Positions 8,580 through 17,319 of a DNA stretch of 47,594 bases are shown here, piece by piece (positions within the stretch are counted from its first letter, which is position 1; every line of letters begins with the position of its first letter). The DNA is from an uncultured Prevotellaceae bacterium (lineage in GTDB: Bacteria > Bacteroidota > Bacteroidia > Bacteroidales > Bacteroidaceae): assembly GCA_946184125.1 (NCBI GenBank), contig CAMHEL010000012.1:1-47594 (forward strand), read 5' to 3'. Below the pieces are notes generated by a model. The model did not search any database, had not been told where the DNA came from, and worked only from the letters and a program-made list of their open reading frames with translations. A program made the position numbers and the translations under genes.

Positions 8580-9041
8580 ATGTCCATATCAGCCACCCTT
8601 ATTCCCCTTGCCATCTCGCTTATCGCCTTATCGGTAAAGCCTTCACAAGCAAGGAAAAGCCCCGCATCAAAAGTGCAGCAGGACGACACCGTAATCCTGG
8701 AAACCAAGTTCTGCGACGCCGGTCTGCTGATGAAGACCTTGCAGGAGCACGGCATCCGCGTGGCACAGCCCGATGCCGACCACATCGTCACCGAATTTGA
8801 CGAGGCGGTCATCACCTATTCGCGTGCCAGCGAGGGCGCACCCTTCATGATGGAAGTTCGCGCGATAGGCGACACCGAGTGCCTCCTCTCAGAGCTGGAC
8901 GCCATCGAGAATGAATACGAGGGAAACGTGCAGTCGTATGTCTATGACCGCGTAATCAACAACCTTCCCAAGAACATGAGCATCGAGAGCGAGGAAGTGA
9001 TGGACGACGACTCCATCGTCATCACGGTGAATGTGGGCTGA
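8580..9041 (+). CDS. Ycf35/DUF1257-like protein with hydrophobic N-terminus
   Basis: The 153-residue protein begins with a hydrophobic stretch (ISATLIPLAISLIALSV, about 3-19) followed by a basic linker. From about residue 36 it continues with a domain resembling Ycf35: LETKFCDAGLLMKTLQEHGI, a central acidic sheet region, a helix with ENEYEGNVQSYVYDRVIN, and a C-terminal strand DDDSIVITVNVG. The last two elements correspond to the YAYxxV helix and the DGSIxLxV strand I remember from DUF1257. Similarity is distant and judged by eye, and the gene neighbourhood (Ycf46, DUF2997) strengthens it. The N-terminal hydrophobic segment is not usual for Ycf35 and may anchor the protein. The stop is only six bases from the convergent antiporter gene. 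Confidence 0.6.
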   Translation: MSISATLIPLAISLIALSVKPSQARKSPASKVQQDDTVILETKFCDAGLLMKTLQEHGIRVAQPDADHIVTEFDEAVITYSRASEGAPFMMEVRAIGDTECLLSELDAIENEYEGNVQSYVYDRVINNLPKNMSIESEEVMDDDSIVITVNVG

Positions 9042-9047
9042 TGCCGC

Positions 9048-11294
9048 TTATTGGATGAGTTTCTTGAGGTCGTCCTCCTCGCCGACGACCCAGAGGATAT
9101 CGCCCTCTGCCAACTCGTGTGACGGCTTGACAGCGGAGAGCTGCTCCTCGCCCTCCTCTATTCCCACAATCATACAGTTGTAGTCGTGCCTGATGCCGCT
9201 CTCCTGTATGGTTTTTCCCACGAAGCTGCTGTTGGCCGCAATCACCATTCGCCGCAATTTCATCTCCCTCTTCTCCATTTCCAAGTCCTCGCCGAAGACC
9301 TCTCCTGCGAGCGCCTTTCCGAAAAGGGTAAGCTGGTCATCGCTTCCAATCACCTGAAGCCTGTCGCCAGGGAAGAGCACCGAGTCGCCCTCGGGAATGT
9401 TGTAACGACGGTTGGCACGTAAGATGCTGCTCACATGAACCCCATATTTCTTGCGCAGTTCAAGTTGCATTAGCGACTTTCCCGCCCACATCGAGTCGGC
9501 AGGCACTTCGAAGTCGGCGATGTGGATGTTGCGGTCGAGCAATTTCTCGCTGAAGTGCGGCTTGCGCTGCCCGCTCACCACCTCCTCGATGTCGCGCGAG
9601 TTCAGGTTTTTCAGAAAGATTTCCTCGAGCTTGATACTTCTCAGTTTAAGGACCTTCGACTGCATCATGATGACGACGGCAGCCACTCCCACAAAGATGA
9701 GCACTGCTGTGGAGAAGCTGAAGAGATAGTGGCAGACGTAGAAGACGAAAGCCACAGCGATGGCAATCCTCACAACGATGGTGAAGATGAGTGAGGGCTG
9801 GTTGATGCGGTTCTCCAGCCACAAAGCCTTGAAATCCTCGCCGTTGTTGTGCTTCATGACGATGGACCTGAGGAAGGGCGAGATGCTACCAACGGTGAGC
9901 ACTCCACAGAGCAGCCTCGCCCAACTCTGAGCCATGCACCCCTCGAGTAGAGGGAGGACAGCCAGCAACATCAGCGCTATGACAGCAGCGGAAAGGATGC
10001 TGTAGACGACGGTGTCGATAGCCATTGCCGTGAGCAGACTCCGCCATCTCCCTGTCTCACTCTCTGTGGTAGAGCCACTTATGGTGACTCGGTTGAACCT
10101 ATCAATCCAAGATTTTGGCAAATGGCGCTCCAGCAAGTTATATGCCGGTAGCGCCGCCTTCATCATATAGGGTGTGAGGAAGGTGGTGATGACTGATACG
10201 GCAACCACCACGGGATAGAGGAAACCGGAAATGACCCCAAGTCCGAGACCGAGTGTGGCAATGATGAATGAGAACTCACCAATCTGCGCCATGGAGAATC
10301 CGCATCGCATGGCCGACTTGAGTGTCTGACCGCTGAAAAGGAAACCCATGGTTCCGAAGAGGGCCTGCCCGATGATGATGAGCAAGACAAGCGTGATAAT
10401 AGGCCCGGCGAACTCGACGAGTACGGACGGTTTCACGAGCATACCCACCGAAACGAAGAAGATGGCTCCGAAGAGGTTCTTCACTGGCTCGACGAGCTTG
10501 ATAATCTTCTCTGCCTCAATGGTCTCTGCCAGGATGGACCCCATGACGAAAGCGCCGAAGGCACTGCTGAAACCCACCTTGGTTGAGATGACGGCCATGA
10601 GGCAACACAGGCCGAGCGACACGATGAGCAACGTCTCGGAGTTGATGAGATTGCGCACCATCCTCAGGAACTGCGGCAGGACCAATATTCCCACGATGAA
10701 CCACAGCACGAGGAAGAAGACGATGCGCAGGATGCTCATCACAATATCTCCACCGCTGGCTCCCTCTCCACTGGCGATGGCGGAAAGCATCACCATCATG
10801 ACGATGGCGAGGATGTCTTCAAGAATAAGGACGCTCATCACCAGTCCGGCAAAATTCTGCTGTCGCAGCCCGAGGTCGTCGAAGGCCTTGTAGATGATGG
10901 TGGTGGAGCTCATGGCGAGCATACCGCCGAGAAAGATGCAGTTCATCTTGCTCCATCCAAAAACATACCCCGTAAGCACACCCAAAGTCATCATGCAGAA
11001 CACGATGGTGATGGTGGCAATGAACGGTGCAGCCCCCATCTTCAGGATTTTCTTGAACGAGAAGTCAAGTCCCAAAGAGAAGAGGGTGAACATGACTCCG
11101 ATGCTGGCCCAGTTCTCGATATCCTGATGGTCGACCACAGAATAGGTGTAGGGCATGTTGGGTCCCACGAGGAATCCCGCCACCAGATATCCCAGCACAA
11201 GCGGCTGCTTAAGACGCTTGAAAACGATGGTGACGATACCTGCGACAATGAGTATGTACGCCAGGTCTTTGACAAGTTCGGGCAGTTCGGCCAT
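9048..11294 (-). CDS. Kef-type cation:proton antiporter (CPA2) with C-terminal RCK_C domains
   Basis: This 748-residue inner-membrane protein has about a dozen hydrophobic helices over residues 1-390. They carry CPA2 signatures such as LKQPLVLGYLVAGFLVGP, SLGLDFSFKK and STTIIYKAFDDLG. A second group of helices lies at about 425-540. The C-terminal quarter holds two TrkA-C/RCK_C-type modules, one around 590-650 (GKSLMQLELRKKYGVHVSSI, PEGDSVLFPGDRLQVIG) and one around 670-748 (GKTIQESGIRHDYNCMIVGI, LAEGDILWVVGE). No Rossmann RCK_N domain is visible, unlike KefB/KefC. It probably exchanges K+ or Na+ for H+, with the RCK_C domains sensing a ligand. The ion is not readable from the sequence. It appears monocistronic. 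Confidence 0.85.
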   Translation of the reverse strand: MAELPELVKDLAYILIVAGIVTIVFKRLKQPLVLGYLVAGFLVGPNMPYTYSVVDHQDIENWASIGVMFTLFSLGLDFSFKKILKMGAAPFIATITIVFCMMTLGVLTGYVFGWSKMNCIFLGGMLAMSSTTIIYKAFDDLGLRQQNFAGLVMSVLILEDILAIVMMVMLSAIASGEGASGGDIVMSILRIVFFLVLWFIVGILVLPQFLRMVRNLINSETLLIVSLGLCCLMAVISTKVGFSSAFGAFVMGSILAETIEAEKIIKLVEPVKNLFGAIFFVSVGMLVKPSVLVEFAGPIITLVLLIIIGQALFGTMGFLFSGQTLKSAMRCGFSMAQIGEFSFIIATLGLGLGVISGFLYPVVVAVSVITTFLTPYMMKAALPAYNLLERHLPKSWIDRFNRVTISGSTTESETGRWRSLLTAMAIDTVVYSILSAAVIALMLLAVLPLLEGCMAQSWARLLCGVLTVGSISPFLRSIVMKHNNGEDFKALWLENRINQPSLIFTIVVRIAIAVAFVFYVCHYLFSFSTAVLIFVGVAAVVIMMQSKVLKLRSIKLEEIFLKNLNSRDIEEVVSGQRKPHFSEKLLDRNIHIADFEVPADSMWAGKSLMQLELRKKYGVHVSSILRANRRYNIPEGDSVLFPGDRLQVIGSDDQLTLFGKALAGEVFGEDLEMEKREMKLRRMVIAANSSFVGKTIQESGIRHDYNCMIVGIEEGEEQLSAVKPSHELAEGDILWVVGEEDDLKKLIQ

Positions 11295-11475
11295 GGAGAT
11301 GCTTTTTTGGGGAGTTTTGTTTGGAGATTTTTTTGAGGGAGTTTTGGAGATGCAGAGGGAGTTTTGGAGATTCTGAGGGAGTTTGGGAGTTTGGTAGTTT
11401 AGGAGTTTAGACGTATGATTTTATATTTTGGGGAGTTTCGGAGTTTGGGAGTTTAGACATATGCTTTGTGGGCGC
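11295..11475. repeat. Composite low-complexity repeat, copy 1 (inverted orientation)
   Basis: This GC-poor spacer is made of variants of GGGAGTTTTGGAGAT and GGGAGTTTGGGAGTTTAG. Anchor sequences are GGAGTTTAGACGTATGATT at 11402-11420 and a CATATGTCTAAACTCC-type anchor, reverse-complemented, at 11448-11473. It is the reverse complement of the CTCC-type half of the repeats at 21655, 27241 and 40596. No open reading frame or promoter is convincing inside it. Confidence 0.8.
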
Positions 11476-11484
11476 ATGGTTGTT

Positions 11485-11570
11485 TGCTGCGGCGAAACCG
11501 CAGCATACGGAAAAACGAAAATTGGAAGGGCTTAATTCCTCATTCCTAATTCCTAATTCCTAATTCCTAA
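11485..11570. repeat. Hairpin followed by TAATTCC tandem repeat
   Basis: TGCTGCGG at 11485-11492 pairs with CCGCAGCA at 11498-11505 around a CGAAA loop. At 11534-11570 there are about four head-to-tail units of the heptamer TAATTCC, the first slightly degenerate. Together with the neighbouring repeats this fills the 402-base gap between the antiporter and pepT. No gene was seen. Confidence 0.75.
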
Positions 11571-11589
11571 CGAGCGTCTAAAGTTTAGA

Positions 11590-11645
11590 AGGTGACCAAA
11601 ATAATCTATGACTATATTATTATAGGTATTTTATTTTGGTCACCT
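11590..11645. repeat. Hairpin element A downstream of pepT
   Basis: A perfect 15-bp inverted repeat (AGGTGACCAAAATAA at 11590-11604, TTATTTTGGTCACCT at 11631-11645) encloses a 26-base loop that itself contains CTATA/TATAG. It is 51 bases past the pepT stop, so it may work as a terminator or 3'-end stabiliser for that transcript. Its left arm and loop resemble a second element at 18422-18477. Confidence 0.75.
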
Positions 11646-11696
11646 GCTCTACTCCTTAATGTCTCGAAGCGGTCAATGATTTGACCATCAACACTA

Positions 11697-12926
11697 CTAC
11701 TTATTTCTATCAGCGGTCAATTCACAGATTTTGACAATCACCTCCATGGCCTTTTCCATGACCTGCACGGAGACGAACTCATAAGGGCCGTGGAAGTTGA
11801 CCCCGCCGGCGAAGATATTGGGGCAAGGCAGTCCCTTGAACGACAGTTGTGCGCCATCGGTTCCTCCCCTGATAGGCTGCACCTTAGGTGTGACACCGCT
11901 CAGCTGCATGGCATTGAGCACGATGTCGATGACGTGCATATTGGGGTCTATCTTCTCCTTCATGTTGTAATACTGGTCGTTGACCTCTACGAGGCAGGTT
12001 CCCTCGCCGTAACGGCTGTTGATGAGGTCGGCACACTGTGCGAAATAACGCTTACGGGTCTCGAAGCGCTGGCGGTCGTGGTCGCGGATGATGTAGGAAA
12101 GCTGTGCCCGCTCAATGTTTGACTGAATGCCGAGTAGGTGGTAGAATCCCTGATAGCCATCAGTTCCCTCGGGTGTCTCAAGTGGTGGCATGAGTGCAGC
12201 GAATTCGGCCGCGAGCCGGTTGGCATTGACCATCTTTCCACGTGCATATCCTGGATGCACGCTTACGCCCTTGAGTGTCACCTTCGCCGATGCAGCGTTG
12301 AAGTTCTCGTACTCGAGTTCACCGAGGTCGCCTCCGTCGATGGTGTAAGCCCACTCACATCCGAAGCGCTCCACGTCGAAATGGTGCGCGCCCATGCCAA
12401 TCTCCTCATCGGGGTTGAACGCCACCCTGATGTCGCCGTGGAGTATTTCAGGATGGTCGCGCAGGTAGCACATGGCCTGCACAATCTCTGCGATTCCCGC
12501 CTTGTCGTCGGCGCCGAGCAAGGTGGTGCCGTCGGTGACAATCAGGTCCTCGCCCACATGTTCGAGCAGTTCGGGAAATTTCGCCGGCGAAGAGACGATG
12601 CCTTCTGATAGTATGATGTCCTTTCCGTCGTAGTTTTTCACGATACGCGGCTTGATGCCTGCGCCACTGCAGTCGGGGCTGGTATCGTAGTGTGAGATGA
12701 AGCCGATGACGGGAATGTCTTTCTTGGTGTTCGCCTTTAGTGTGGCATAGATATAGCCTTTCTCATCCATGAAGACATCGGCGAGTTTCTCCTCGATGAG
12801 TTCATTTTTGAGATATTGAGCGAAAGTGAGTTGTTTTGCGGTGCTGGGCACAGTCTGTGCGTCCTCGCTCGACTGCGTGTCGAAAGCCGTGTAGGCCAGG
12901 AAGCGCTCCGTCAATGTCTTTCCCAT
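11697..12926 (-). CDS. pepT: Peptidase T (aminotripeptidase)
   Basis: This M20-family zinc aminopeptidase releases the N-terminal residue of tripeptides in the cytoplasm. From the ATG at 12926 it is 409 residues, the normal PepT length. Zinc-site segments are present: ISHYDTSP (His79), GADDKAG (Asp140), NPDEEIG (Glu174-Glu175), TIDGGDLGE (Asp197), and the C-terminal VNFHGPYEF histidine. Earlier in-frame methionines would extend it by 27 unrelated residues overlapping the upstream gene, so 12926 is preferred. The upstream DUF5606 gene ends one base before this start (TAACATG), which implies translational coupling. No peptide transporter is nearby. Confidence 0.95.
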   Translation of the reverse strand: MGKTLTERFLAYTAFDTQSSEDAQTVPSTAKQLTFAQYLKNELIEEKLADVFMDEKGYIYATLKANTKKDIPVIGFISHYDTSPDCSGAGIKPRIVKNYDGKDIILSEGIVSSPAKFPELLEHVGEDLIVTDGTTLLGADDKAGIAEIVQAMCYLRDHPEILHGDIRVAFNPDEEIGMGAHHFDVERFGCEWAYTIDGGDLGELEYENFNAASAKVTLKGVSVHPGYARGKMVNANRLAAEFAALMPPLETPEGTDGYQGFYHLLGIQSNIERAQLSYIIRDHDRQRFETRKRYFAQCADLINSRYGEGTCLVEVNDQYYNMKEKIDPNMHVIDIVLNAMQLSGVTPKVQPIRGGTDGAQLSFKGLPCPNIFAGGVNFHGPYEFVSVQVMEKAMEVIVKICELTADRNK

Positions 12927-12927
12927 G

Positions 12928-13371
12928 TTACTGCTCCTTTCTGTCGTCGATGTTGTCGCCCTCGGTAGGTTGCAAGTCATCTTCGAAGTCGGTGACTCCA
13001 TTCTCAACGAGGATGTTGTACCACTGCAGGAGTTTACGGATATCGCTGTCGTGCACCCTGTCGCGGTCGAAATCGGGGAGCACCTCTGCGAAATAGTCCC
13101 TCAGCTCGGCAGAAGAGGCTTTCTTATAATGTATGGAGGTCGACTTTCCTTCCTCCTTGTCTCGGATGGCAATGAGCACCTTCATGAGAGGCACATCGTC
13201 GCCATTGGTGTACATGGCGATGTCGGCGAGGCTGGTCACGCGGTCGCTGTTGAATACAGGCAGTCGCTTGTGTGTGGGGTCGATGCTCTCGACGACAAGG
13301 TTGTTCTTTCCTCTTTTCACCAGTTTGTAAAGCCCTGGCTTGCCGGCTATGGATAGGATGGTTTCTTTCAT
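12928..13371 (-). CDS. DUF5606-type small protein
   Basis: The 147-residue protein starts [20 protein letters not shown], continues with a segment like [20 protein letters not shown] and then [20 protein letters not shown]. It ends in a charged region with repeated Asp/Glu. I recognise this as the Bacteroidetes-specific DUF5606 family, function unknown. The first 60 residues look like a small beta barrel, the middle like a helical domain around [20 protein letters not shown]. It has no signal peptide or membrane segment, so it should be cytoplasmic. It is the first gene of a two-gene unit with pepT. The conserved partner in other Bacteroidetes is not something I can state with confidence. Confidence 0.7.
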   Translation of the reverse strand: MKETILSIAGKPGLYKLVKRGKNNLVVESIDPTHKRLPVFNSDRVTSLADIAMYTNGDDVPLMKVLIAIRDKEEGKSTSIHYKKASSAELRDYFAEVLPDFDRDRVHDSDIRKLLQWYNILVENGVTDFEDDLQPTEGDNIDDRKEQ

Positions 13372-13462
13372 TTTGTTAAGATTAAGATGATGTTTGAAAT
13401 AATCTATGTTTTCTTTTTGTTATACAAATAGTTTTGTTGTCACGGGTGGTTCATTATTTGAT

Positions 13463-14038
13463 TCAGCCCTCGTAGAGTTGTTGGAGTATGCGGTCAACCT
13501 GTGGGCCGATGTCCTGTCCATCGTTGACGATTTCGAAATCGCTCCTGCTGCGCACCAGCTCCTGTGGCCACTGCTTGCCCATCCATTCCAAGACTTTGTC
13601 TCGGGTGATGGCGTCGCGCTCCATGACCCGCTGTATGCGTGTCTCGAGTGGCGCGGTGACACATACCACCTTGTCGACGTATCGGTCGAATCCACAATCG
13701 AAGAGGATGGCCGACTCAATCCAGGTGAGTCCGGACTGTAGGAAGTCTTCTGCGACTGCGGGATGGACGATATCATTGACCTGCTGGGTATGTTGTGGTG
13801 CCTCCATCATGAATCTCGCCACGGCAGCCTTGTTGAGTGCCTCGCCGTCGTAAGCCTTTGGCCCGATAAGCGCTATCAGCCTTTGCCTGATGTCTTGGGA
13901 ATGCCGCATGAGTCTTTTTGCTGCAGCATCGCAGTCGTAGACCTCGATGCCCCTGAATGCGAGCGCCTTGCATACGAAGGACTTTCCGCTGCCAATGCCT
14001 CCAGTGATGGCCACCCTCAAGGTGTCATTCCTTCTCAT
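13463..14038 (-). CDS. coaE: Dephospho-CoA kinase
   Basis: CoaE phosphorylates dephospho-CoA in the last step of coenzyme A synthesis. The P-loop GGIGSGKS lies near residues 12-19, then YDCDAAAKRLM with the conserved Asp of the substrate site, HPAVAEDF, ESAILFDCGFDRYVDKVVCV, and the lid segment RIQRVMERDAITRD. From the ATG at 14038 the protein has 191 residues, typical for the family. An in-frame ATG at 14065 would add nine unrelated residues. The chosen start lies inside the end of the ybbR gene (14-base overlap), so the two are likely co-translated as the end of the nusB-yajC-ybbR-coaE series. Confidence 0.93.
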   Translation of the reverse strand: MRRNDTLRVAITGGIGSGKSFVCKALAFRGIEVYDCDAAAKRLMRHSQDIRQRLIALIGPKAYDGEALNKAAVARFMMEAPQHTQQVNDIVHPAVAEDFLQSGLTWIESAILFDCGFDRYVDKVVCVTAPLETRIQRVMERDAITRDKVLEWMGKQWPQELVRSRSDFEIVNDGQDIGPQVDRILQQLYEG

Positions 14039-15077
14039 TGCTGATGTCGATGGTAAAGGGCACACTATCTATTGACAGGACAGCTTTCTTGATAAAGTCA
14101 GGCATATCCTTGATTTTCACCGGCAAGGTGTATTGTGATTGGGTGGTACTGGTGTCAACATCTTTGTAATCGACATAGACAGAGAACATATCTTTGTTGA
14201 CGAGCTTCAGTTTTGAGGAAGGTCCGGTGAACTTGACTTTCACCTTACTCGGATGTGTGACGAGATGCTTTCCTTGTGGCTCATTGATGGGAATGATAGG
14301 CACAGTGATAGAATCCATACCTATGATATCGACCGACACTTCAACAGTGACAGAATCGGGTATGGCCTTCATGTAATAAAAGTCTAATTGGGTGAGGTCC
14401 AATGGTACGACAACACTCGTCGTTTTATCGATGCCTTCGATGGAGATGGACTTGGTCTTTACCGATGGTATGGAAGATAAAGAGTTCAACTTCGACGCAA
14501 AATAGATTTTCACACTGTCAGGTATAGTACGTATGTTTGTGACGAAATATCTATCTTTTGGCTTCCCTATGGTATCGGGCAGCACCGGCATATTCTTGTA
14601 GTCCTCTTTATGATAATAATTTATACTTATAAAATCGGGCTTGATGGAAGCCACCACCGTCGATTTCTCGAGCTCGGCCTTGATCAGTTTTGTCAATTCT
14701 GCTTTATCGACCCTGAAGACCTGGTTGCTTTCATCTTTATATTCTTTTTTCTGCAAATCCACCTTCACAGGCTGTACTTTATTGAGGAAGGTGAGGTAGC
14801 TGAAGATGTTATATCCATTATCGCGCACCGTGACCCTTATGGGCTCAATGTCATCTTTGGATAAGATATATTTTTCAGGCTTATTGATTAATTCTACTTT
14901 GACATATATATCTTTTTCTGTAACATCCTTCACAGCGAGCATCACCCAGAAGAAAGCGCTTATGAAGAAGAAGAACAAAAAAACGAGAAACTCCTTGCTT
15001 TTCACCCAAGACAAGAAGTTTCTGAGCCTCTGCGAGGAAAGGATATTTCTCCCAATCATTGACGGTAAGTTGTGCAC
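14025..15077 (-). CDS. YbbR-like domain protein (CdaR-like), single membrane anchor
   Basis: The 350-residue protein has one strongly hydrophobic helix at about 29-49 (EFLVFLFFFFISAFFWVML) and a long extracytoplasmic part. Repeated YbbR-type strands are visible, for example NYNIFSYLTFLNKV-like and TKSISIEGIDKTTSVVVPL, IIPINEPQGKHLVTHPSKV and VKFTGPSSKLKL. YbbR proteins in Firmicutes (CdaR) regulate the diadenylate cyclase. In Bacteroidetes the fold is retained but the role is not established, and no cdaA is in the window. A second in-frame ATG at 15059 is also possible. It lies 6 bases after yajC and overlaps coaE, so it belongs to this operon. Confidence 0.75.
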   Translation of the reverse strand: MHNLPSMIGRNILSSQRLRNFLSWVKSKEFLVFLFFFFISAFFWVMLAVKDVTEKDIYVKVELINKPEKYILSKDDIEPIRVTVRDNGYNIFSYLTFLNKVQPVKVDLQKKEYKDESNQVFRVDKAELTKLIKAELEKSTVVASIKPDFISINYYHKEDYKNMPVLPDTIGKPKDRYFVTNIRTIPDSVKIYFASKLNSLSSIPSVKTKSISIEGIDKTTSVVVPLDLTQLDFYYMKAIPDSVTVEVSVDIIGMDSITVPIIPINEPQGKHLVTHPSKVKVKFTGPSSKLKLVNKDMFSVYVDYKDVDTSTTQSQYTLPVKIKDMPDFIKKAVLSIDSVPFTIDISNEKE

Positions 15078-15083
15078 TCGACC

Positions 15084-15416
15084 TTATTTAGCAGGCATTG
15101 ATGCGGCCAGGTCGGATGTATCGGCGAAGACTACACTTTTGTCGACAGAGACGACCACTCCTTTTGCGATTTCCACATCGACCCTGTTTTTTTCGATATC
15201 GATATGCTTGATGACGCCATAGATGCCACCTCCCGTAAGCACCTTAGTGCCCACTTCCAGGGAGTTTTGGAAATTTCTTATTTCCTTCTGCTTTTTCTGC
15301 TGTGGCCTCAACATGAAGAAATACATGATGGCGAAAATGGCGAGCATCATGATGAGCATCGACAGTCCTCCGCCGTCGCCCTGTGCCTGGGCTGCCAAAA
15401 TAAAGGTTGTTTTCAT
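15084..15416 (-). CDS. yajC: Preprotein translocase subunit YajC
   Basis: The 110-residue protein has a short N-terminal periplasmic part, one membrane helix (LSMLIMMLAIFAIMYFFML, about 19-37) and the YajC signature RPQQKKQKE immediately after it. A small cytoplasmic beta domain follows (LEVGTKVLTGGGIYGVIKHI, VDVEIAKGVVVSVDKSVV). YajC associates with SecDF-YidC in the inner membrane and is accessory for secretion. It is encoded between nusB and ybbR on the same strand, the standard Bacteroidales order. The 69-base gap to nusB could hold regulatory signals, but none was recognised. Confidence 0.93.
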   Translation of the reverse strand: MKTTFILAAQAQGDGGGLSMLIMMLAIFAIMYFFMLRPQQKKQKEIRNFQNSLEVGTKVLTGGGIYGVIKHIDIEKNRVDVEIAKGVVVSVDKSVVFADTSDLAASMPAK

Positions 15417-15485
15417 CGATTATTCGTTTCTTTTATTATTAAAATGTATGTTTCGTTCTTGCTGCCCCTCCCGAAGGCTCTGTTC

Positions 15486-16433
15486 TCAGTATCTCTTTTT
15501 CTGTGGCTCGATTTCCTTGAGCAGCTCGCCTGTCTCGACAAGGTATCTGGCAATGGCATCAAGCATGCCATTGATATACCCTCCGCTCTTGGATGTACTG
15601 TAGAGCTTGGCGAGGTCGACATATTCGTTGATGGTGACGCTGATGGGAATATTTGGGAACGTCATCATCTCGGCGATTGCGATTTGCATGATGACAACAT
15701 CCATATAAGCCAGTCGCGAGAAATCCCAGTTGCGTGAGGCATCGCTCATGTATCTCTGATACTGGTCTGCATTAAGTATGGTAGCCCTGAAGAGTTTGCA
15801 GGCGAAGATTTTGTCTTCCTCGTCGTCGTACTCTGGCAGCAGCTCCTGCTTTTTCCCATTAGCCATGTCGAATCGCTTGATGGTTTTCAGCACGAAAGTG
15901 TCGACCACCTCCTTGTCGTCATTCCAGTAGAGGCTCTTCTCCTCGAGCACGGCATCGAGCTCCTCATTCTCCTGGATAATGGCTTTGTAAAGTTTCCTCC
16001 ACACTTCCCTATCGGCCTCGTAGGAGTCCTCCTCGTCGTCCATGTATTCGCGGTAAATCTGGCTGTTTTCGATGATGCTGCACAGTTTCCTTATGAATTC
16101 GATGTCATCGCTCCACGAGAGTTTCTGCTCGTCGGCGAAATCGGCGAGCATCTGGTTGTCCTCGAGCTGCTTAGCGAACCTGTTGTCGATGAACTTGGTG
16201 CTTGGCGGTGCCGTTCCCTCACGCTGTGCCCTTGTCGTGAGCACCTCCACCCTGTGCCTCATCTCCTGTGAGATGGACACGATGAGCAGCAGAAGGTAAT
16301 TGTAGAGAGAATACGCCATGGACAGGCTGTACACCACCTCATTCTCGGCCTTACTCAGGTTGTTGTCGCCATTCTGATAGTATGCGTAGGTTAACTGTAC
16401 GATCTTTATTCTTATAAGTTCCCTATTGATCAT
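15486..16433 (-). CDS. nusB: Transcription antitermination factor NusB, long Bacteroidetes form
   Basis: NusB binds boxA RNA with ribosomal protein S10 and supports rRNA antitermination. The canonical C-terminal NusB domain is at about 215-305 (FRATILNADQYQRYMSDASR, DVVIMQIAIAEMMTFPNIPI, SVTINEYVDLAKLYSTSKSG, INGMLDAIARYL). An N-terminal extension of about 200 residues makes the protein 315 residues rather than about 140. This long form is usual in Bacteroidetes. The start at 16433 (MINRELIRIKIVQLTYAYYQ) follows family convention, and an upstream in-frame ATG lies before the promoter element at 16486-16493. It leads the yajC-ybbR-coaE series. Confidence 0.9.
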   Translation of the reverse strand: MINRELIRIKIVQLTYAYYQNGDNNLSKAENEVVYSLSMAYSLYNYLLLLIVSISQEMRHRVEVLTTRAQREGTAPPSTKFIDNRFAKQLEDNQMLADFADEQKLSWSDDIEFIRKLCSIIENSQIYREYMDDEEDSYEADREVWRKLYKAIIQENEELDAVLEEKSLYWNDDKEVVDTFVLKTIKRFDMANGKKQELLPEYDDEEDKIFACKLFRATILNADQYQRYMSDASRNWDFSRLAYMDVVIMQIAIAEMMTFPNIPISVTINEYVDLAKLYSTSKSGGYINGMLDAIARYLVETGELLKEIEPQKKRY

Positions 16434-16485
16434 GTGATATCGATAATTGTTGTTGTGTTTTTTTCGGATTTTCGATTCGATGATG

Positions 16486-16516
16486 CAAAAATACGTCTTT
16501 TCCTTGTGATTTGCAA
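16486..16516 (-). promoter_or_regulatory. Promoter for nusB
   Basis: On the minus strand TTG at 16516-16514 and TATTTTTG at 16493-16486 are 20 bases apart, fitting the Bacteroidetes -33/-7 consensus. The predicted start is about 45 bases before the nusB ATG. It is divergent from the rplY promoter 50 bases away. Confidence 0.7.
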
Positions 16517-16563
16517 GAAATCGGCTCAAAATATGGCTATTTTTGTGAAAAAAGGGGAAATCC

Positions 16564-16595
16564 TTTTTGAATTATGATTTAAATGCGTACCTTTG
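16564..16595 (+). promoter_or_regulatory. Promoter for rplY
   Basis: TTTTTG at 16564-16569 and TACCTTTG at 16588-16595 are 18 bases apart. This gives a leader of about 90 bases before rplY, long enough for autogenous control, although I recognise no specific leader structure. Confidence 0.8.
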
Positions 16596-16693
16596 CACCG
16601 CTTTTTCAGCGCCTGGGCTCCTCGAGAGCTTCCGTGTGATGGTGAATTAAGCATCCTTAATTTAGAGTAACACATTAAAAATTTAGAACGACA

Positions 16694-17305
16694 ATGAAAG
16701 AAATGAATGTCAAGGCCGTGAACCGCACGGCTACAGGCAAGAAGGCCACGAAGGAGCTTCGCAAGGCCGGTTATGTTCCCTGCAACCTTTACGGCGACGC
16801 CAAGGACAGCGACGGCAAGCCCCTCGCCCGTTCCATCGCCATCCTTGCCACCGACCTTCGCAAGGTGATTTACACTCCCCATGTTTACGTCATCAGCCTC
16901 GACATCGAGGGTGAGCATCATGTAGCCGTGATGAAGGAGCTTCAGTTCCATCCCACGACAGACGCCGTTCTTCACATCGACTTCTACGAGGTGAATGAGG
17001 AGAAGCCGGTGACCATCGGCATCCCCGTCCACTTGGTGGGTCTTGCTCAGGGTATCCGCGACGGTGGCCGTATGAACCTGTCAATCCGTAAGATTGAGGT
17101 GACCGCTCCTTATCATCAGATTCCCGAGCAGCTCGACATCGACGTGACCAATCTTCGCATCGGCAAGAGCATCAAGGTGGGTGACCTGAAATTCGAGGGC
17201 ATCGACCTTGCCACGAGCAAAGAGGTTGTGGTGTGCTCCATCAAGATGACCCGTGCCGCCTCGAAGAACGCTGCCGCAAGCGACGAGGAGGCTGCTGCCG
17301 AGTAA
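16694..17305 (+). CDS. rplY: 50S ribosomal protein L25 (CTC family)
   Basis: L25/CTC binds 5S rRNA in the large subunit. The 203-residue product has the L25 domain (about 1-95; KKATKELRKAGYVPCNLYGD, DIEGEHHVAVMKELQFHPTT, VLHIDFYEV) and the CTC C-terminal beta domain (about 100-185; VTIGIPVHLVGLAQGIRDGG, LDIDVTNLRIGKSIKVGDL), then an Ala/Glu-rich tail typical of the long form. The start, which follows an AT-rich leader from a strong promoter, is MKEMNVKAVNR. It is followed by pth 14 bases on, the conserved rplY-pth pair, so both are probably on one transcript. Confidence 0.95.
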   Translation: MKEMNVKAVNRTATGKKATKELRKAGYVPCNLYGDAKDSDGKPLARSIAILATDLRKVIYTPHVYVISLDIEGEHHVAVMKELQFHPTTDAVLHIDFYEVNEEKPVTIGIPVHLVGLAQGIRDGGRMNLSIRKIEVTAPYHQIPEQLDIDVTNLRIGKSIKVGDLKFEGIDLATSKEVVVCSIKMTRAASKNAAASDEEAAAE

Positions 17306-17319
17306 TCATCCTCTTGCCC

